This document shows positions 31,653-40,608 of a stretch of 51,471 nucleotides of DNA, in pieces. How positions within the stretch are numbered: the stretch's first letter is position 1; the number at the start of each line of letters is the position of its first letter. Location: assembly GCF_021245725.1 (NCBI RefSeq), contig NZ_JAJGSX010000052.1:1-51471 (forward strand), in the 5' to 3' direction. The position numbers were made by a program, and so were the translations under genes. Origin of the DNA: Pseudonocardia sp. TRM90224 (GTDB taxonomy: Bacteria > Actinomycetota > Actinomycetes > Mycobacteriales > Pseudonocardiaceae). The notes under the pieces were generated by a model, which saw only the letters and a program-made list of their open reading frames with translations, was not told the origin of the DNA and ran no database searches.

Positions 31653-31698
31653 GCGGCGGAGGATGGGTGTCATCAAGCCGAACCGGAAGGAACCCCCG

Positions 31699-32106
31699 AT
31701 GTTGCGTGGGATGTGCACCGTCAGCTTCTTCGTCGCCGACATGGCGGCCGCCACCAGGTGGTACGCGGAGCTGTTCGGCGTCGAGCCGTACTTCGAGCGC
31801 TCCACCCCCGACGGCACGCCGGCCTACACCGAGTTCCGCATCGGCGACTACCAGGGCGAGTTCGGGCTGCTCAACGCCCGGTTCGCGCCGCACGAGGTGG
31901 GCCAGGCGGCAGGGGCGATCGTCTACTGGCACGTCGACGACATCGAGAAGTCGCTGGCGCGGGTGCTCGCGCACGGCGCCACGCTGAACGAGCCCGTCAC
32001 CGAGCGCGGCCCCGGTTTCGTCACCGCCTCGGTCGTCGACCCGTTCGGCAACGTGCTCGGGCTGATGTTCAACCAGCACTACCTGGACGTGCTCGAAAAC
32101 CGGTGA
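31699..32106 (+). CDS. VOC family protein
   Basis: 135 residues from ATG 31699, GAAGGA 9 bp upstream. A single VOC module reads CTVSFFVADMAAATRWYAEL, then IVYWHVDDIEKSLARVLAHG and VVDPFGNVLGLMFNQHY. It is likely a small-molecule isomerase, lyase or binding protein. The WYL regulator upstream probably controls it. It is followed 22 bp later by a second VOC gene of different sequence, so they form one operon. Confidence 0.88.
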   Translation: MLRGMCTVSFFVADMAAATRWYAELFGVEPYFERSTPDGTPAYTEFRIGDYQGEFGLLNARFAPHEVGQAAGAIVYWHVDDIEKSLARVLAHGATLNEPVTERGPGFVTASVVDPFGNVLGLMFNQHYLDVLENR

Positions 32107-32128
32107 GCGCTGGTGGCACGATGCCGTC

Positions 32129-32539
32129 GTGGACTTCAAGCTCGAGCTGGTGCTCCTGCCGGTCAGCGACGTGGATCGGGCCAAGGCCTTCTACGAGAAG
32201 GCGGGGTTCGGGCTCGACGTCGATCACGCGGCCGGCGACGCGTTCCGTGTGGTGCAGCTGACCCCGCCCGGCTCCGCGTGCTCGATCACGTTCGGGATCG
32301 GGATCACCGACGCGGCGCCGGGCTCGGTCCGCGGCACCCACCTCGTCGTCACCGACATCGAGGCCGCACGCGCCGAGCTCGTCGAGCGCGGGCTGGACGT
32401 CGGCGCGATCCGGCACATGACGTCGGACGGGTGGGTGCCCGGGCCCGACCCCGCCCGGCAGAACTTCAACTCGTTCGCCGAGTTCGCCGACCCCGATGGC
32501 AACACCTGGGTCCTGCAGGAACGCGGCTACCGCGAATAG
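32129..32539 (+). CDS. Second VOC family protein
   Basis: 136 residues from GTG 32129. VOC pattern: LELVLLPVSDVDRAKAFYEK, GTHLVVTDIEAARAELVERG and EFADPDGNTWVLQERGY. The conserved Glu of WVLQE and an early position suit a metal site. It overlaps the convergent acetyltransferase by 13 bp, so the two transcripts share their 3' ends. Confidence 0.88.
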   Translation: MDFKLELVLLPVSDVDRAKAFYEKAGFGLDVDHAAGDAFRVVQLTPPGSACSITFGIGITDAAPGSVRGTHLVVTDIEAARAELVERGLDVGAIRHMTSDGWVPGPDPARQNFNSFAEFADPDGNTWVLQERGYRE

Positions 32540-32976
32540 ACGACAAAGCCGGGCTTCGTCGCAACGGAGTCGTACAAGCGCATCGCCGTCGCGTTCGTCT
32601 CGTGCGTGTGCCAGTACACGCGAGGTGAGCCGGCGGCCTTCGCGCGTTCCGAGACGGCCTCGATCAGCGCCCGCCCGACACCCTTGCCGCGGGCCGCTTC
32701 CGTCGTGAAGAGGTCCTGCAGGTAGCAGGTCGGTTGGACGAGGATCGTGCTGCGGTGGAACAGGTAGTGCACGAGCCCGACGAGCTCGCCGTCGCTTTCG
32801 GCGACCAGCGCGTGCATGGGCTCGTACGCGTCGAGGAACCGCGACCACGTCATATCCGTGATGTGCGCGGGAAGCGCCGTTTCCCCCGACCGCCCGTAGA
32901 ACGCGTTGTATCGGTCCCACAACGGCTTCCAGGCCGCGAAATCCGATTCCGCGATGTCCCGCACGAGAATTGTCAT
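32527..32976 (-). CDS. GNAT family N-acetyltransferase
   Basis: 149 residues from ATG 32976. Acetyl-CoA motif A is seen in YLQDLFTTEAARGKGVGRAL (~85-104), followed by IEAVSERAKAAGSPRVYWHT and the motif B segment NATAMRLYDSVATKPGFVVY. It is a full-length family member with unknown substrate. Its start is only 33 bp from the divergent methyltransferase start at 33010, so both promoters must overlap. Confidence 0.9.
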   Translation of the reverse strand: MTILVRDIAESDFAAWKPLWDRYNAFYGRSGETALPAHITDMTWSRFLDAYEPMHALVAESDGELVGLVHYLFHRSTILVQPTCYLQDLFTTEAARGKGVGRALIEAVSERAKAAGSPRVYWHTHETNATAMRLYDSVATKPGFVVYSR

Positions 32977-33009
32977 GAACCGCACCCTACGAGCTGCCAT
33001 GCTCGCGGG

Positions 33010-33765
33010 ATGGGACGGACGTTCGACGAGCTGGTCGCCGAGGCCGCCGAGGTGTCGGTCGACGGCTGGGACTTCTCGTGGCTCGACGGGCGCGCGAGCG
33101 AGCAGCGCCCGTCGTGGGGCTACTCGCGGCTGATGGGCGAGCGGCTGGCCAGGGCGAGCGCGGCGCTGGACATCCAGACCGGCGGCGGGGAAGTGCTGGC
33201 CACCGCACCGGTGTTCCCGCAGGTCATGGTCGCGACGGAGGGGTGGCCGCCGAATCTTGCAGTCGCGTCGACGCGGCTGGGCCCGCGTGGTGCCGTGGTG
33301 GTCGCCGATTCGGACGAGCCACCGCTCCCGTTCGCGGACGGCGCCTTCGACCTCGTCGTGAGCCGCCACCCGGTGCGGACCTGGTGGGACGAGATCGCGC
33401 GGGTGCTGCGCCCCGGCGGCACCTACCTGTCGCAGCAGGTCGGGCCGCGCAGCGTCTTCGAGGTGGTGGAGTTCTTCCTCGGCCCGCAACCCCGCGGCGA
33501 CGAACCGCGGTCGGTCGAGCACGCCCGCGCCGAAGCCGAAGCCGCCGGGTTGGACGTGCTCGACCTGCGGCTCGAGGAGCTGCACACCGAGTTCTGCGAC
33601 ATCGGTGCGGTCGTCTACTTCCTGCGCAAGGTGATCTGGATGGTGCCGGGCTTCACCGTCGAGCAGTACCTGCCGAAGCTGCGCGAGATGCACGAGCTGA
33701 TCGAGCGCGAGGGCCGGTTCGTCGCGGTCACGACCCGGTTCCTCATCGAGGCGCGGAAACGCTGA
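33010..33765 (+). CDS. Class I methyltransferase, paralog of 25875-26621
   Basis: 251 residues from ATG 33010. It shares with the protein at 25875 the opening FDELVAEAAEV/WDFSWLDGRA, the SAM loop ALDIQTGGGEVLA, the strand VATEGWPPN, FDLVVSRHPVRTWWDEIARV with RPGGTYLSQQVG, and the ending FLIEARKR. The Glu/Asp that binds the SAM ribose lies in ATEGW. Function is unknown. Two copies 7 kb apart point to an old duplication. Confidence 0.85.
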   Translation: MGRTFDELVAEAAEVSVDGWDFSWLDGRASEQRPSWGYSRLMGERLARASAALDIQTGGGEVLATAPVFPQVMVATEGWPPNLAVASTRLGPRGAVVVADSDEPPLPFADGAFDLVVSRHPVRTWWDEIARVLRPGGTYLSQQVGPRSVFEVVEFFLGPQPRGDEPRSVEHARAEAEAAGLDVLDLRLEELHTEFCDIGAVVYFLRKVIWMVPGFTVEQYLPKLREMHELIEREGRFVAVTTRFLIEARKR

Positions 33766-33828
33766 CCGGACAGGTTCACCGAACCCGACCGCGGTCGTAC
33801 ATCCGACGTGGTCGTCAGCTGGGTTGGG

Positions 33829-33904
33829 GAGGGCAGGAAAGCCACTTTCCTGCCCTGTGAGGGCCGGAAAGTGGCTTTCCTGCCCTCGCGTGCGAAACGC
33901 ACAC
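33829..33904. repeat. Composite palindromic repeat, family A copy 1
   Basis: Perfect 22-bp arms at 33829-33850 and 33866-33887, each containing the self-complementary core GGAAAGCCACTTTCC or its inverse. The loop TGCCCTGTGAGGGCC itself pairs. A second small hairpin, GCGTGCG-AAA-CGCACAC, follows at 33888-33904. The whole unit recurs at 51394-51468. It lies between two convergent gene ends, so it can terminate both. Confidence 0.85.
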
Positions 33905-33974
33905 ATCCCGGCTTCGCGAGGACGCACCGGGCGCTGCGAGGTCGCCATTCCCGGCCTCGACCTCACGCTCCAGG

Positions 33975-34346
33975 TCACATCTCCATGCCACCTGTGTCGA
34001 GCACCGGACGCACCTCCACCAGCCCGAACCCGGCCTCCGGGATCCGGCCCGCGATCTCGATCGCACGCTCCTCGCTCTCGCATTCGACCAGGTAGAAGCC
34101 GGCGAGCAGCTCCTTCACCTCGGCGAACGGGCCGTCGGTCGTCATGGTGGTGCCCTGGTGCGAGTTGACCCGCTTGGTGAGGGACGCGTCGGTGAGCGCC
34201 TCGGTGACGATCAGCTCCCCGGACGCGGCGAGATCCTTGTTGAGCGCCGCGTAGGCGCCCCAGCCCGCCGCCCGCTCGGCGTCGGTGAGCTGCTCCCACA
34301 TCTCGCGGGTCGCCGGGTTGCCGTAGATCAGGATCAGGTACTTCAT
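33975..34346 (-). CDS. YCII-related (DGPF) protein
   Basis: 123 residues from ATG 34346. The compact ferredoxin-like domain begins MKYLILIYGNPATREMWEQL, with the family motif TDGPFAEVKELLAGFYLVEC and a final IPEAGFGLVEVRPVLD. Members are small and often co-occur with ECF sigma factors, though none is next to it here. Function is unknown. Confidence 0.88.
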   Translation of the reverse strand: MKYLILIYGNPATREMWEQLTDAERAAGWGAYAALNKDLAASGELIVTEALTDASLTKRVNSHQGTTMTTDGPFAEVKELLAGFYLVECESEERAIEIAGRIPEAGFGLVEVRPVLDTGGMEM

Positions 34347-34414
34347 CGGTTCCTCCGCTGCTCGGGGTGCTGTCGGGAGAGACGTCGGAGCCACCGGGGT
34401 GATCTCGACAGGCG

Positions 34415-35191
34415 TCAGCGACCGTATCGGCGGTCGCGGGTCGCGTAGGCGCGCAACGCGCGCAGGAAGTCGACCTTCCGGAACGCCGGCCAGTACGTGT
34501 CGCAGAAGCACAGCTCGGAGTGCGCCGACTGCCAGAGCAGGAATCCGGAGAGGCGCTGCTCCCCGCTGGTGCGGATGATCAGATCGGGGTCGGGGTGCCC
34601 CGCGGTGTACAGGTGGGCGGCGATGCGCTGGTCGGTGATCCGCTCGGCGACGTCGCGCAGGTCGGCGCCGGCCGCGGCCTCCTCGTCCAGCAGCGAGCGC
34701 AGCGCGTCGACGACCTCTTCGCGCCCGCCGTAACCGATGGCGAACGTGACGTGCATGCCGGTGGTGCGCGGCCGGGTGCGCTCCTCGGCGAGCTTGAGCG
34801 CGTGCCGGGTCGTGTCGGGGAGCGAGTCGAGGCGGCCCGCGATGTGCACCTGCCAGATCGACTCGGGGAGCGCGAGCCGGTCCGTCACGTCCTCGACCAT
34901 CGTGAGCACGTTGCCGATCTGGTCGGTCGGGCGCTGCAGCAGGTTGTCCGGCGACGCGACGAAGATCGTGACGTGGGTGACGCCCTGCTCGGCGCTCCAC
35001 GCGAGGACGTTGTCGATGTGCTCGCCGCCGTACCGGTGCCCGACGCTCGGGACCATGCCCATCTGCCGGGCCCAACGCCGGTTCCCGTCCATGACGATCC
35101 CGATGTGGCGGGGGCGGAGCATCCCGCTGAGCCGAGCCTGCAGATGACGTTCGTAGAACCAGTACGCCGGCCGCTTCAGCAGGCTTCGCAT
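34415..35191 (-). CDS. uppS: Z-isoprenyl diphosphate synthase (undecaprenyl-PP synthase family)
   Basis: 258 residues from ATG 35191. The catalytic Asp35 lies in IGIVMDGNRRWARQMG. Further conserved blocks are GHRYGGEHIDNVL, FAIGYGGREEVVDAL, DLIIRTSGEQRLSGFLLWQS and ELCFCDTYWPAFRKVDFLRA. It condenses isopentenyl diphosphate to make cis-polyprenyl diphosphates for cell-wall lipid carriers. Actinobacteria often have two such genes, a short-chain Z-farnesyl and a long-chain one. Its length fits either, so the symbol denotes the family. Confidence 0.9.
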   Translation of the reverse strand: MRSLLKRPAYWFYERHLQARLSGMLRPRHIGIVMDGNRRWARQMGMVPSVGHRYGGEHIDNVLAWSAEQGVTHVTIFVASPDNLLQRPTDQIGNVLTMVEDVTDRLALPESIWQVHIAGRLDSLPDTTRHALKLAEERTRPRTTGMHVTFAIGYGGREEVVDALRSLLDEEAAAGADLRDVAERITDQRIAAHLYTAGHPDPDLIIRTSGEQRLSGFLLWQSAHSELCFCDTYWPAFRKVDFLRALRAYATRDRRYGR

Positions 35192-35252
35192 ATGGCGACG
35201 GTACTGACGTGACCCCCGTCACCTCGGCGCGCCCACATGTGCGCGGCGAGGT

Positions 35253-36914
35253 TCAGCCGAGCGCGGCCGCCCGGCCCGCCTGCCGGCCCGAGAAGATGCA
35301 GCCGCCGAGGAACGTGCCTTCGAGCGACCGGTAGCCGTGCACACCGCCGCCCCCGAACCCGGCGACCTCGCCCGCCGCGAACAGGCCGGGCAGCGGTTCG
35401 CCGCTCGCGCCGAGCACGCGGCCAGAGAGGTCGGTCTGCAGCCCGCCGAGCGTCTTGCGGGTGAGGATGTTGAGCCGCACCGCGATCAGCGGTCCGTTCT
35501 TCTTGTCGAGGAACCGGTGCGGCGTCGCGGTGCGGGAGAGCTTGTCGCCGCGGTAGTTGCGGGCCCCGTGGATCGCCGTGACCTGCAGGTCCTTCGTGAA
35601 GGTGTTCTCGATCTCGCGGTCGCGGGCCACGATCTGCCGGGTGAGGTCGGCGACGTCGAGCAGCGGCTCGGGGGTCAGCTTGTTCATCCCCGCGACGAGC
35701 TCCTCGATCGTCTCGGCGACGACGAAGTCCTCGCCGTTCTGCTTGAACGCCTCCACCGGCGGCGGGGCGCCGGGCAGCACCCTGCTCAGGGTGGCGCGGA
35801 TGTCCTTGCCGGTCAGGTCGGGGTTCTGCTCGGAGCCCGAGAGCGCGAACTCCTTCTCGATGATCTTCTGCGTGAGCACGAACCACGAGTGGTCGTAGCC
35901 GGTCGCCGTGATCGCCTCCAGCGTGCTCAGGGTGTCGAAGCCGGGGAAGTTCGGTGCGCGGAACCGGCGCCCCCGCGCGTCGAACCACATCGACGACGGG
36001 CCCGGCAGGATGCGGATGCCGTGCCGCGCCCAGATCGGGCTCCAGTTGCGGATGCCCTCCGTGTAGTGCCACATCCGGTCGCGGTTGACGATCCGCCCGC
36101 CGGCGTCCTCGGTGATCGCGAGCATGCGGCCGTCGACGTGCTCGGGCACGCCCGAGATCATCTCCTTCGGCGGCTGGCCGAGCCTGGCCGGCCAGTTGGC
36201 CCGCACCATGTCGTGGTTGGCCCCGATCCCGCCGGACGTGACGATCACCGCCTGCGCGTGCAGCTCGAACTCGCCGGTCTCGACGCGCGAGCTGGCCAGC
36301 CCGCGGGCGACCGGGCTGGGTTCGAGCACGGCGCCGCGCACGCCGTTGATCACGCCGTCGGTGCTGGTCAGGCCGTCGACGCGGTGCCGGAAGCGGAGCT
36401 CGACCAGGCCGCTGGCGACGGCCTCACGCACCTTCCGCTCGAACGGCGCGACGAGGCCGGGGCCGGTGCCCCAGGTGACGTGGAAGCGCGGGACCGAGTT
36501 GCCGTGGCCGTCGGCGAGGCCGCCGCCGCGCTCGGCCCACCCGACGATCGGGAACCAGCGCACACCCAGCCCGTGCAGCCACGCGCGCTTCTCGCCGTTG
36601 GCGAAGTCGAGGTAGGCGGTGGCCCACTGGCGGGCCCAGAAGTCCTCGCCGAGCGGGTCGTCCACGCCGCGGTCGAAGCCCGCGCTGCCGAGCCAGTCCT
36701 GCATTGCGAGGTCGAACGAGTCGCGGATGCCCATCCGTCGCTGCTCCGGCGAGTCGACGAGGAACAGCCCGCCGAACGACCAGAACGCCTGCCCGCCGAA
36801 ATTCGACTCGGGTTCCTGGTCGAGCAGCAGCACCCGCTTGCCGGCGTCCGCGAGCTCGGCCGTCGCCACCAGGCCGGCCAGCCCGGCGCCCACCACGATC
36901 ACATCGGCGTCCAT
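35253..36914 (-). CDS. FAD-binding dehydrogenase (3-ketosteroid delta-1-dehydrogenase-like)
   Basis: 553 residues from ATG 36914. The Rossmann motif VVGAGLAGLVATAELADAG is at 7-25 and the ribose-binding end is LLLDQEPES. The C-terminal FAD motif is PGLFAAGEVAGFGGGGVHGY, then EGTFLGGCIFSGRQAG. Central features include VIVTSGGIGANHDM. It belongs to the fumarate reductase/KSTD superfamily as a 'FAD-binding dehydrogenase' subtype. True substrate (steroid or other) is not visible. Confidence 0.85.
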   Translation of the reverse strand: MDADVIVVGAGLAGLVATAELADAGKRVLLLDQEPESNFGGQAFWSFGGLFLVDSPEQRRMGIRDSFDLAMQDWLGSAGFDRGVDDPLGEDFWARQWATAYLDFANGEKRAWLHGLGVRWFPIVGWAERGGGLADGHGNSVPRFHVTWGTGPGLVAPFERKVREAVASGLVELRFRHRVDGLTSTDGVINGVRGAVLEPSPVARGLASSRVETGEFELHAQAVIVTSGGIGANHDMVRANWPARLGQPPKEMISGVPEHVDGRMLAITEDAGGRIVNRDRMWHYTEGIRNWSPIWARHGIRILPGPSSMWFDARGRRFRAPNFPGFDTLSTLEAITATGYDHSWFVLTQKIIEKEFALSGSEQNPDLTGKDIRATLSRVLPGAPPPVEAFKQNGEDFVVAETIEELVAGMNKLTPEPLLDVADLTRQIVARDREIENTFTKDLQVTAIHGARNYRGDKLSRTATPHRFLDKKNGPLIAVRLNILTRKTLGGLQTDLSGRVLGASGEPLPGLFAAGEVAGFGGGGVHGYRSLEGTFLGGCIFSGRQAGRAAALG

Positions 36915-36950
36915 GGCGTCACCCTGCTGTCACACCCGGTGCCGGTCAAC

Positions 36951-37020
36951 AACTTCCCCACCGTTTTGCCAATCTGCAGACCTTGGGGGCCGTGCAAGTT
37001 GGCAAAACGGTGGGGAAGTT
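36951..37020. repeat. Palindromic repeat, family B copy 1
   Basis: 22-bp perfect arms, AACTTCCCCACCGTTTTGCC plus AA at 36951-36972 and the reverse complement at 36999-37020, enclose a 26-nt loop. It ends 5 bp after the patatin gene stop at 37025 (minus strand), so it is placed as that gene's terminator. The same arm core occurs at 44164-44226. Confidence 0.85.
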
Positions 37021-37024
37021 CGGG

Positions 37025-37987
37025 TCAGCCGGCGCGGGACGCGGGGGCGGCGCGCTCGATCGCGGCCGTCATCGCCGCGTAGCCGAGGCGGGCAGCGCGC
37101 TCGACGCGCTCGACGTCGGTGGTCAGGCCGCGGATGATCCCCATCTCCGGGGCGACGGCGAGCAGGTGCGCGCCCGCGCGCGACGGGTGGCCCGCGTCGT
37201 CGAGCAGGGCGAGCACGGGGCCGAGCCGCCTGCTCTCCTGCGCGATCGTGCCGAGCCCCGGCGCAAGCCGGTCGAGCGCACGCGCCCATCTGGCGGGTCC
37301 GGCGCCGGGGTCGGCCCGGCGCAGCTGGGGGACCGTCCGGTTGAGCAGCGCCAGCACGTGGCTCGAGCCGTCGCGCAGCGCGCGCAGCACCGGGAGCGGC
37401 TCGGCGACGGTGCCGTCGATCCACCGCCTGCCGTGCAGCTCGACGGGCCGCCCGGCGAGCAGCGGGATCGACGCGGTCGCGCGCATCGCGAGCTTCCACT
37501 CCTCGACGGTGCCCGGCTCCAGCACGTGCCCGGTGAGGTCGTCCGCGGCGGTCGCCACCACCAGCAGCGGCACCGGCGACGCCATCACCAGCTCCCACGC
37601 GAGCGGCTTCGACTCGACGAGCACATGGTCGATGAGGTGGTCGAGCGACACCATCGGCTGCCTGCGGCCGAGCCGCCGCGGGTCGATGAACGCCCGGCTC
37701 GCCATGTCCTCGAAGAAGATGTGCGCCGAGCCGCGACCGTGCCCGAGGATCAGCGCGGCGCCGATGTACGCACCGGCCGAGCAGCCGTAGACGACGTCGA
37801 ACCACGGCCCGAGCCCGGCGTCGTCGAGCGCGTGCGCCATCCCGCCCGAGTAGGCGCCGCGCATCCCACCGCTGCCGACGACGAGCGCGATCCGGTGGCC
37901 GTCGGCCCGGGTGCCGGCGTCGCGACGCCGCGCGAGGGCGCGCAGCACCTCGTCGTCGCCGGGCAGCTCCGGACCCACAGCGCTCAC
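37025..37987 (-). CDS. Patatin-like phospholipase
   Basis: 320 residues from GTG 37987, which overlaps the preceding stop (GTGA). The oxyanion loop is SGGMRGAYSGG (~39-49), the nucleophile is Ser70 in GCSAG, and the catalytic Asp lies in the later RWIDGTVAEPLP. It hydrolyses lipid acyl esters, probably at the membrane. It is co-translated with the 2H phosphoesterase. Confidence 0.88.
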   Translation of the reverse strand: MSAVGPELPGDDEVLRALARRRDAGTRADGHRIALVVGSGGMRGAYSGGMAHALDDAGLGPWFDVVYGCSAGAYIGAALILGHGRGSAHIFFEDMASRAFIDPRRLGRRQPMVSLDHLIDHVLVESKPLAWELVMASPVPLLVVATAADDLTGHVLEPGTVEEWKLAMRATASIPLLAGRPVELHGRRWIDGTVAEPLPVLRALRDGSSHVLALLNRTVPQLRRADPGAGPARWARALDRLAPGLGTIAQESRRLGPVLALLDDAGHPSRAGAHLLAVAPEMGIIRGLTTDVERVERAARLGYAAMTAAIERAAPASRAG

Positions 37988-38499
37988 GCGAGGGGGAACG
38001 TCGCGACCGTCGTCCACGATTCCGGCTCCCGGCGGCCGGCGATCAGGGCGACCTCCGTGACGGCCGCGCGCACCGGGAGGCCGCCGGCCAGCTCGTCGGC
38101 GGCGGCGCGCAGGCGGGGGAGCGGGGCGTCGTGTGCGACCGTCAGGTGCGGCACCGGCTCGTGCACGCCGCCGTAGGGGCGCAGCCCGAACCGCTCCGAC
38201 ACCGCCGCGGTGAGCGCGGCGAAGGGCGCCGACGGTTCCGGCGCGAGCCAGACCAGGTCGTCCCCGAACCACTCGACCCGCTCGAACGTCACCTCGGCCG
38301 CCGGCACGGTGGCGACCACCTCACGCAGGGCGGCGAGCACGGCGTCGTCGATCGCCGCGGGATCGAGGAACGGGACGAGCACCGTCACGTGCGCCGGGAC
38401 GCCCCACGCCGCGTGCGCGTCCAGCTCGGCCCGCAGCTCGCCGACCAGTGGCTCCGCCGCGGGCACCAGCACCACGAGCCCGCTCAACTCGGCATTCAT
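37984..38499 (-). CDS. 2'-5' RNA ligase family (2H phosphoesterase)
   Basis: 171 residues from ATG 38499. The two signature motifs are present: HVTVL at residue 37 and HLTVA at residue 118. The fold and length fit bacterial LigT-type proteins, which act on 2',5'-linked or cyclic phosphates, with poorly known natural substrates. The stop overlaps the patatin start, so the two are co-translated. Confidence 0.88.
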   Translation of the reverse strand: MNAELSGLVVLVPAAEPLVGELRAELDAHAAWGVPAHVTVLVPFLDPAAIDDAVLAALREVVATVPAAEVTFERVEWFGDDLVWLAPEPSAPFAALTAAVSERFGLRPYGGVHEPVPHLTVAHDAPLPRLRAAADELAGGLPVRAAVTEVALIAGRREPESWTTVATFPLA

Positions 38500-38533
38500 C
38501 CGATCACCCCTCGTCCTCCGCGTGTGCGTGGTG

Positions 38534-38588
38534 GTTCAGGAAAGCCACTTTCCTGAACTCTGAGGACAGGAAAGTGGCTTTCCTGAAC
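38534..38588. repeat. Composite palindromic repeat, family A copy 2
   Basis: Perfect 22-bp arms at 38534-38555 and 38567-38588 share the core CAGGAAAGCCACTTTCCTG with copies at 33829 and 51394. The flanking bases are GTT/AAC instead of GAGGG/CCCTC and the loop is AACTCTGAGGA. It lies 27 bp after the minus-strand stop at 38616. Confidence 0.85.
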
Positions 38589-38615
38589 TCCCCTGGCCGG
38601 GCGGCCGCCCAAGAT

Positions 38616-40166
38616 TCATCCGATCAGGGCGCCCGGGTTCAGGACGCCGTGCGGGTCGAGCGCCGCCTTCGTCGCGCGCAGCGCCGTGGCGAACACGTCG
38701 GGGCGCTGCCGGTCGTACCCCGGCCGGTGGTCGCGGCCGACGGCGTGGTGGTGGGTGACGGTCGCGTGGTGCTTCGTGAGCACCTCCATCGCCGCGACCT
38801 TGATCTCGTCCCACTGCGCCAGCTGCGCGCCGGGCCGCCCGGCGGCGACCACCGTGAAGTACGGCGCCGGGCCGTCCGGGTAGACGTGCGTGAACCGGCA
38901 GCTCAGCAGCCCCGGCGCGCCGCACACCTGCGTCACGGCGGCCCCGACCTCCGCGCGCACGGCGGCGATCAGCGCCGGCGCCGCGGCCCACGTGCAGGCC
39001 GTCTCGAACGTCTCGACGACCGCGCCGCAACGTGCGAGCGCGTCGCGCACGTAGGGCATCTTCAGGAACGCCGAGCGCCAGCTCGACACCGCACCACCGC
39101 GTTCCTGCACGTCAGCGCCGTGGGAGCGGGCGATCTCAACCGCCTCGGCGAGCACGCCGTCGACGGGACCGCTCGCCGATTCCGCGCCGAGCACGAGCAC
39201 GGCGTGCTCGCCGGTGCCGGCGCCGCTGAACCGGGCCTCCTGGTGGTCGAGCAGCCGGCAGTTGGAGAGCACCGGTCCGGCCTGCGTGATCATCCGCACG
39301 GCCTCGACCGCCGCGTCGAAGTCGGTGAACAGCGCCGCGGCCGACGCGCGGTGCTCCGGTCGCTCCTGCAGCCGCAGCCACACCTCGGTGATCACCCCGA
39401 GCGTGCCCTCCGAGCCGAGGAACAACCGGTCCGGCGACGGCCCGGCACCCGATCCCGGCAGCCGCCACGACTCGGCGACGCCCACCGGCGTCACGACGCG
39501 CATCGACTCGACGAGGTCGTCGATGTGCGTCCGACCCATCGCGTAGTGGCCGCCGGCGCGGGTCGCGAGCCAGCCGCCGACCGTCGAGAACTCGAAGCTC
39601 TGCGGGAAGTGCCGCAACGTCAGCCTGCGTGGGCGCAGCTCGTCCTCCAGTGCAGGCCCCAGCGTCCCGCCCAGCACCCGCGCCGCACGGCTGACCTCGT
39701 CGATCTCCAGCACCCCGGTCAGCCCCGTGAGATCGAGCGAGACGACCCCGGCGTGCGCCCCGCCGCGGTACTCGGTGCCGCCGACCACCGAGCTGCCGCC
39801 GCCGTACGGGAGCACGGCGACGCCCGTCGAGCCCGCCCAGTCGAGCACCGCGGCGACGTCGCGCTCGTCGCGCGGGAACGCGACGAGGTCCGGCGCGGCC
39901 GTCAGATCGCCGGCGAGCGCGCGCACGACGTCGCGGAACGCCTTGCCGTACGTGTGGCCCGCGCGGTCCGGCGGCGAGTCGGAGAACCGGTCCGCCAGCA
40001 CGTCCGGCGGCCGGATCCGCGGCGCCCGCAGCTCGACGTCACGCAGGTCGGGCACCCGGACGGGCACGGTGGCGCACCCCGGGACCGCTGCCGCGAGCTG
40101 CCCGCACGTCTCGTCCGGGAGCGCTTCCTGCGCCCACCCCCAGCCCCACCACGACCGCGTCCGCAT
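38616..40166 (-). CDS. FAD-binding oxidase (alkyl-DHAP synthase-like)
   Basis: 516 residues from ATG 40166. The N-terminus carries the WWGWGW aromatic motif. The PCMH-type FAD domain has PYGGGSSVVGGTEYRGG (~145-162) and later GSEGTLGVITEVWLRL. The C-terminal region ends with HHHAVGRDHRPGYDRQRPD and DPHGVLNPGALIG. This is the AGPS (alkylglycerone phosphate synthase) group, whose bacterial members are not all ether-lipid enzymes. FAD is probably bound tightly. Confidence 0.87.
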   Translation of the reverse strand: MRTRSWWGWGWAQEALPDETCGQLAAAVPGCATVPVRVPDLRDVELRAPRIRPPDVLADRFSDSPPDRAGHTYGKAFRDVVRALAGDLTAAPDLVAFPRDERDVAAVLDWAGSTGVAVLPYGGGSSVVGGTEYRGGAHAGVVSLDLTGLTGVLEIDEVSRAARVLGGTLGPALEDELRPRRLTLRHFPQSFEFSTVGGWLATRAGGHYAMGRTHIDDLVESMRVVTPVGVAESWRLPGSGAGPSPDRLFLGSEGTLGVITEVWLRLQERPEHRASAAALFTDFDAAVEAVRMITQAGPVLSNCRLLDHQEARFSGAGTGEHAVLVLGAESASGPVDGVLAEAVEIARSHGADVQERGGAVSSWRSAFLKMPYVRDALARCGAVVETFETACTWAAAPALIAAVRAEVGAAVTQVCGAPGLLSCRFTHVYPDGPAPYFTVVAAGRPGAQLAQWDEIKVAAMEVLTKHHATVTHHHAVGRDHRPGYDRQRPDVFATALRATKAALDPHGVLNPGALIG

Positions 40167-40255
40167 GGTCCCGCTGCCAGCTCCGCCCACCCCGCGCACT
40201 CTGCACGACGCCGACCGCGCGCGTCACGCGTCCCACGGCGGGGCATGCTGCAGCG

Positions 40256-40576
40256 ATGGCGTGGATCTGGCTCATCGCAGCCATCGTGTGCGAGGTCGTG
40301 GCGACGGCCAGCCTCAAGCTGTCGGAGGGCTTCTCGAAGCCGCTGCCGTCGGCCGCGGTGGTCGTCGGGTACGGCGCGGCGTTCGTCCTGCTCGCGCAGG
40401 CGCTGAAGACGTTCGAGGTCGGGACGGCGTACGCGCTGTGGTCCGGCATCGGCACCGGCCTGATCGTGGTCGTCGGGGTGCTCTTCCTCGGCGAGTCGAT
40501 CGGTGCGGCGAAGGTCGCCGGCGTGCTGCTGGTGATCGGCGGTGTCGTACTGCTGAACCTCAGCGGCGCGCACTGA
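40256..40576 (+). CDS. SMR family multidrug efflux protein
   Basis: 106 residues from ATG 40256 with four membrane helices. The essential Glu13 is in helix 1 (AWIWLIAAIVCEVVATASLK). The rest follows the family: AFVLLAQALKTFEVGTAYAL, YALWSGIGTGLIVVVGVLFL and a last helix AAKVAGVLLVIGGVVLLNL. It exports lipophilic cations in exchange for protons. It stands alone 33 bp before the serine hydrolase gene. Confidence 0.92.
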   Translation: MAWIWLIAAIVCEVVATASLKLSEGFSKPLPSAAVVVGYGAAFVLLAQALKTFEVGTAYALWSGIGTGLIVVVGVLFLGESIGAAKVAGVLLVIGGVVLLNLSGAH

Positions 40577-40608
40577 AAACGTGATCAACCAGGGGTAGGG
40601 TCGGCCAC

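Noticed and set aside
35337..37082. 581-residue plus-strand open frame
   Set aside because: Antisense shadow of the FAD-binding dehydrogenase; composition is Arg/Ala/Asp/His repeats with no fold.
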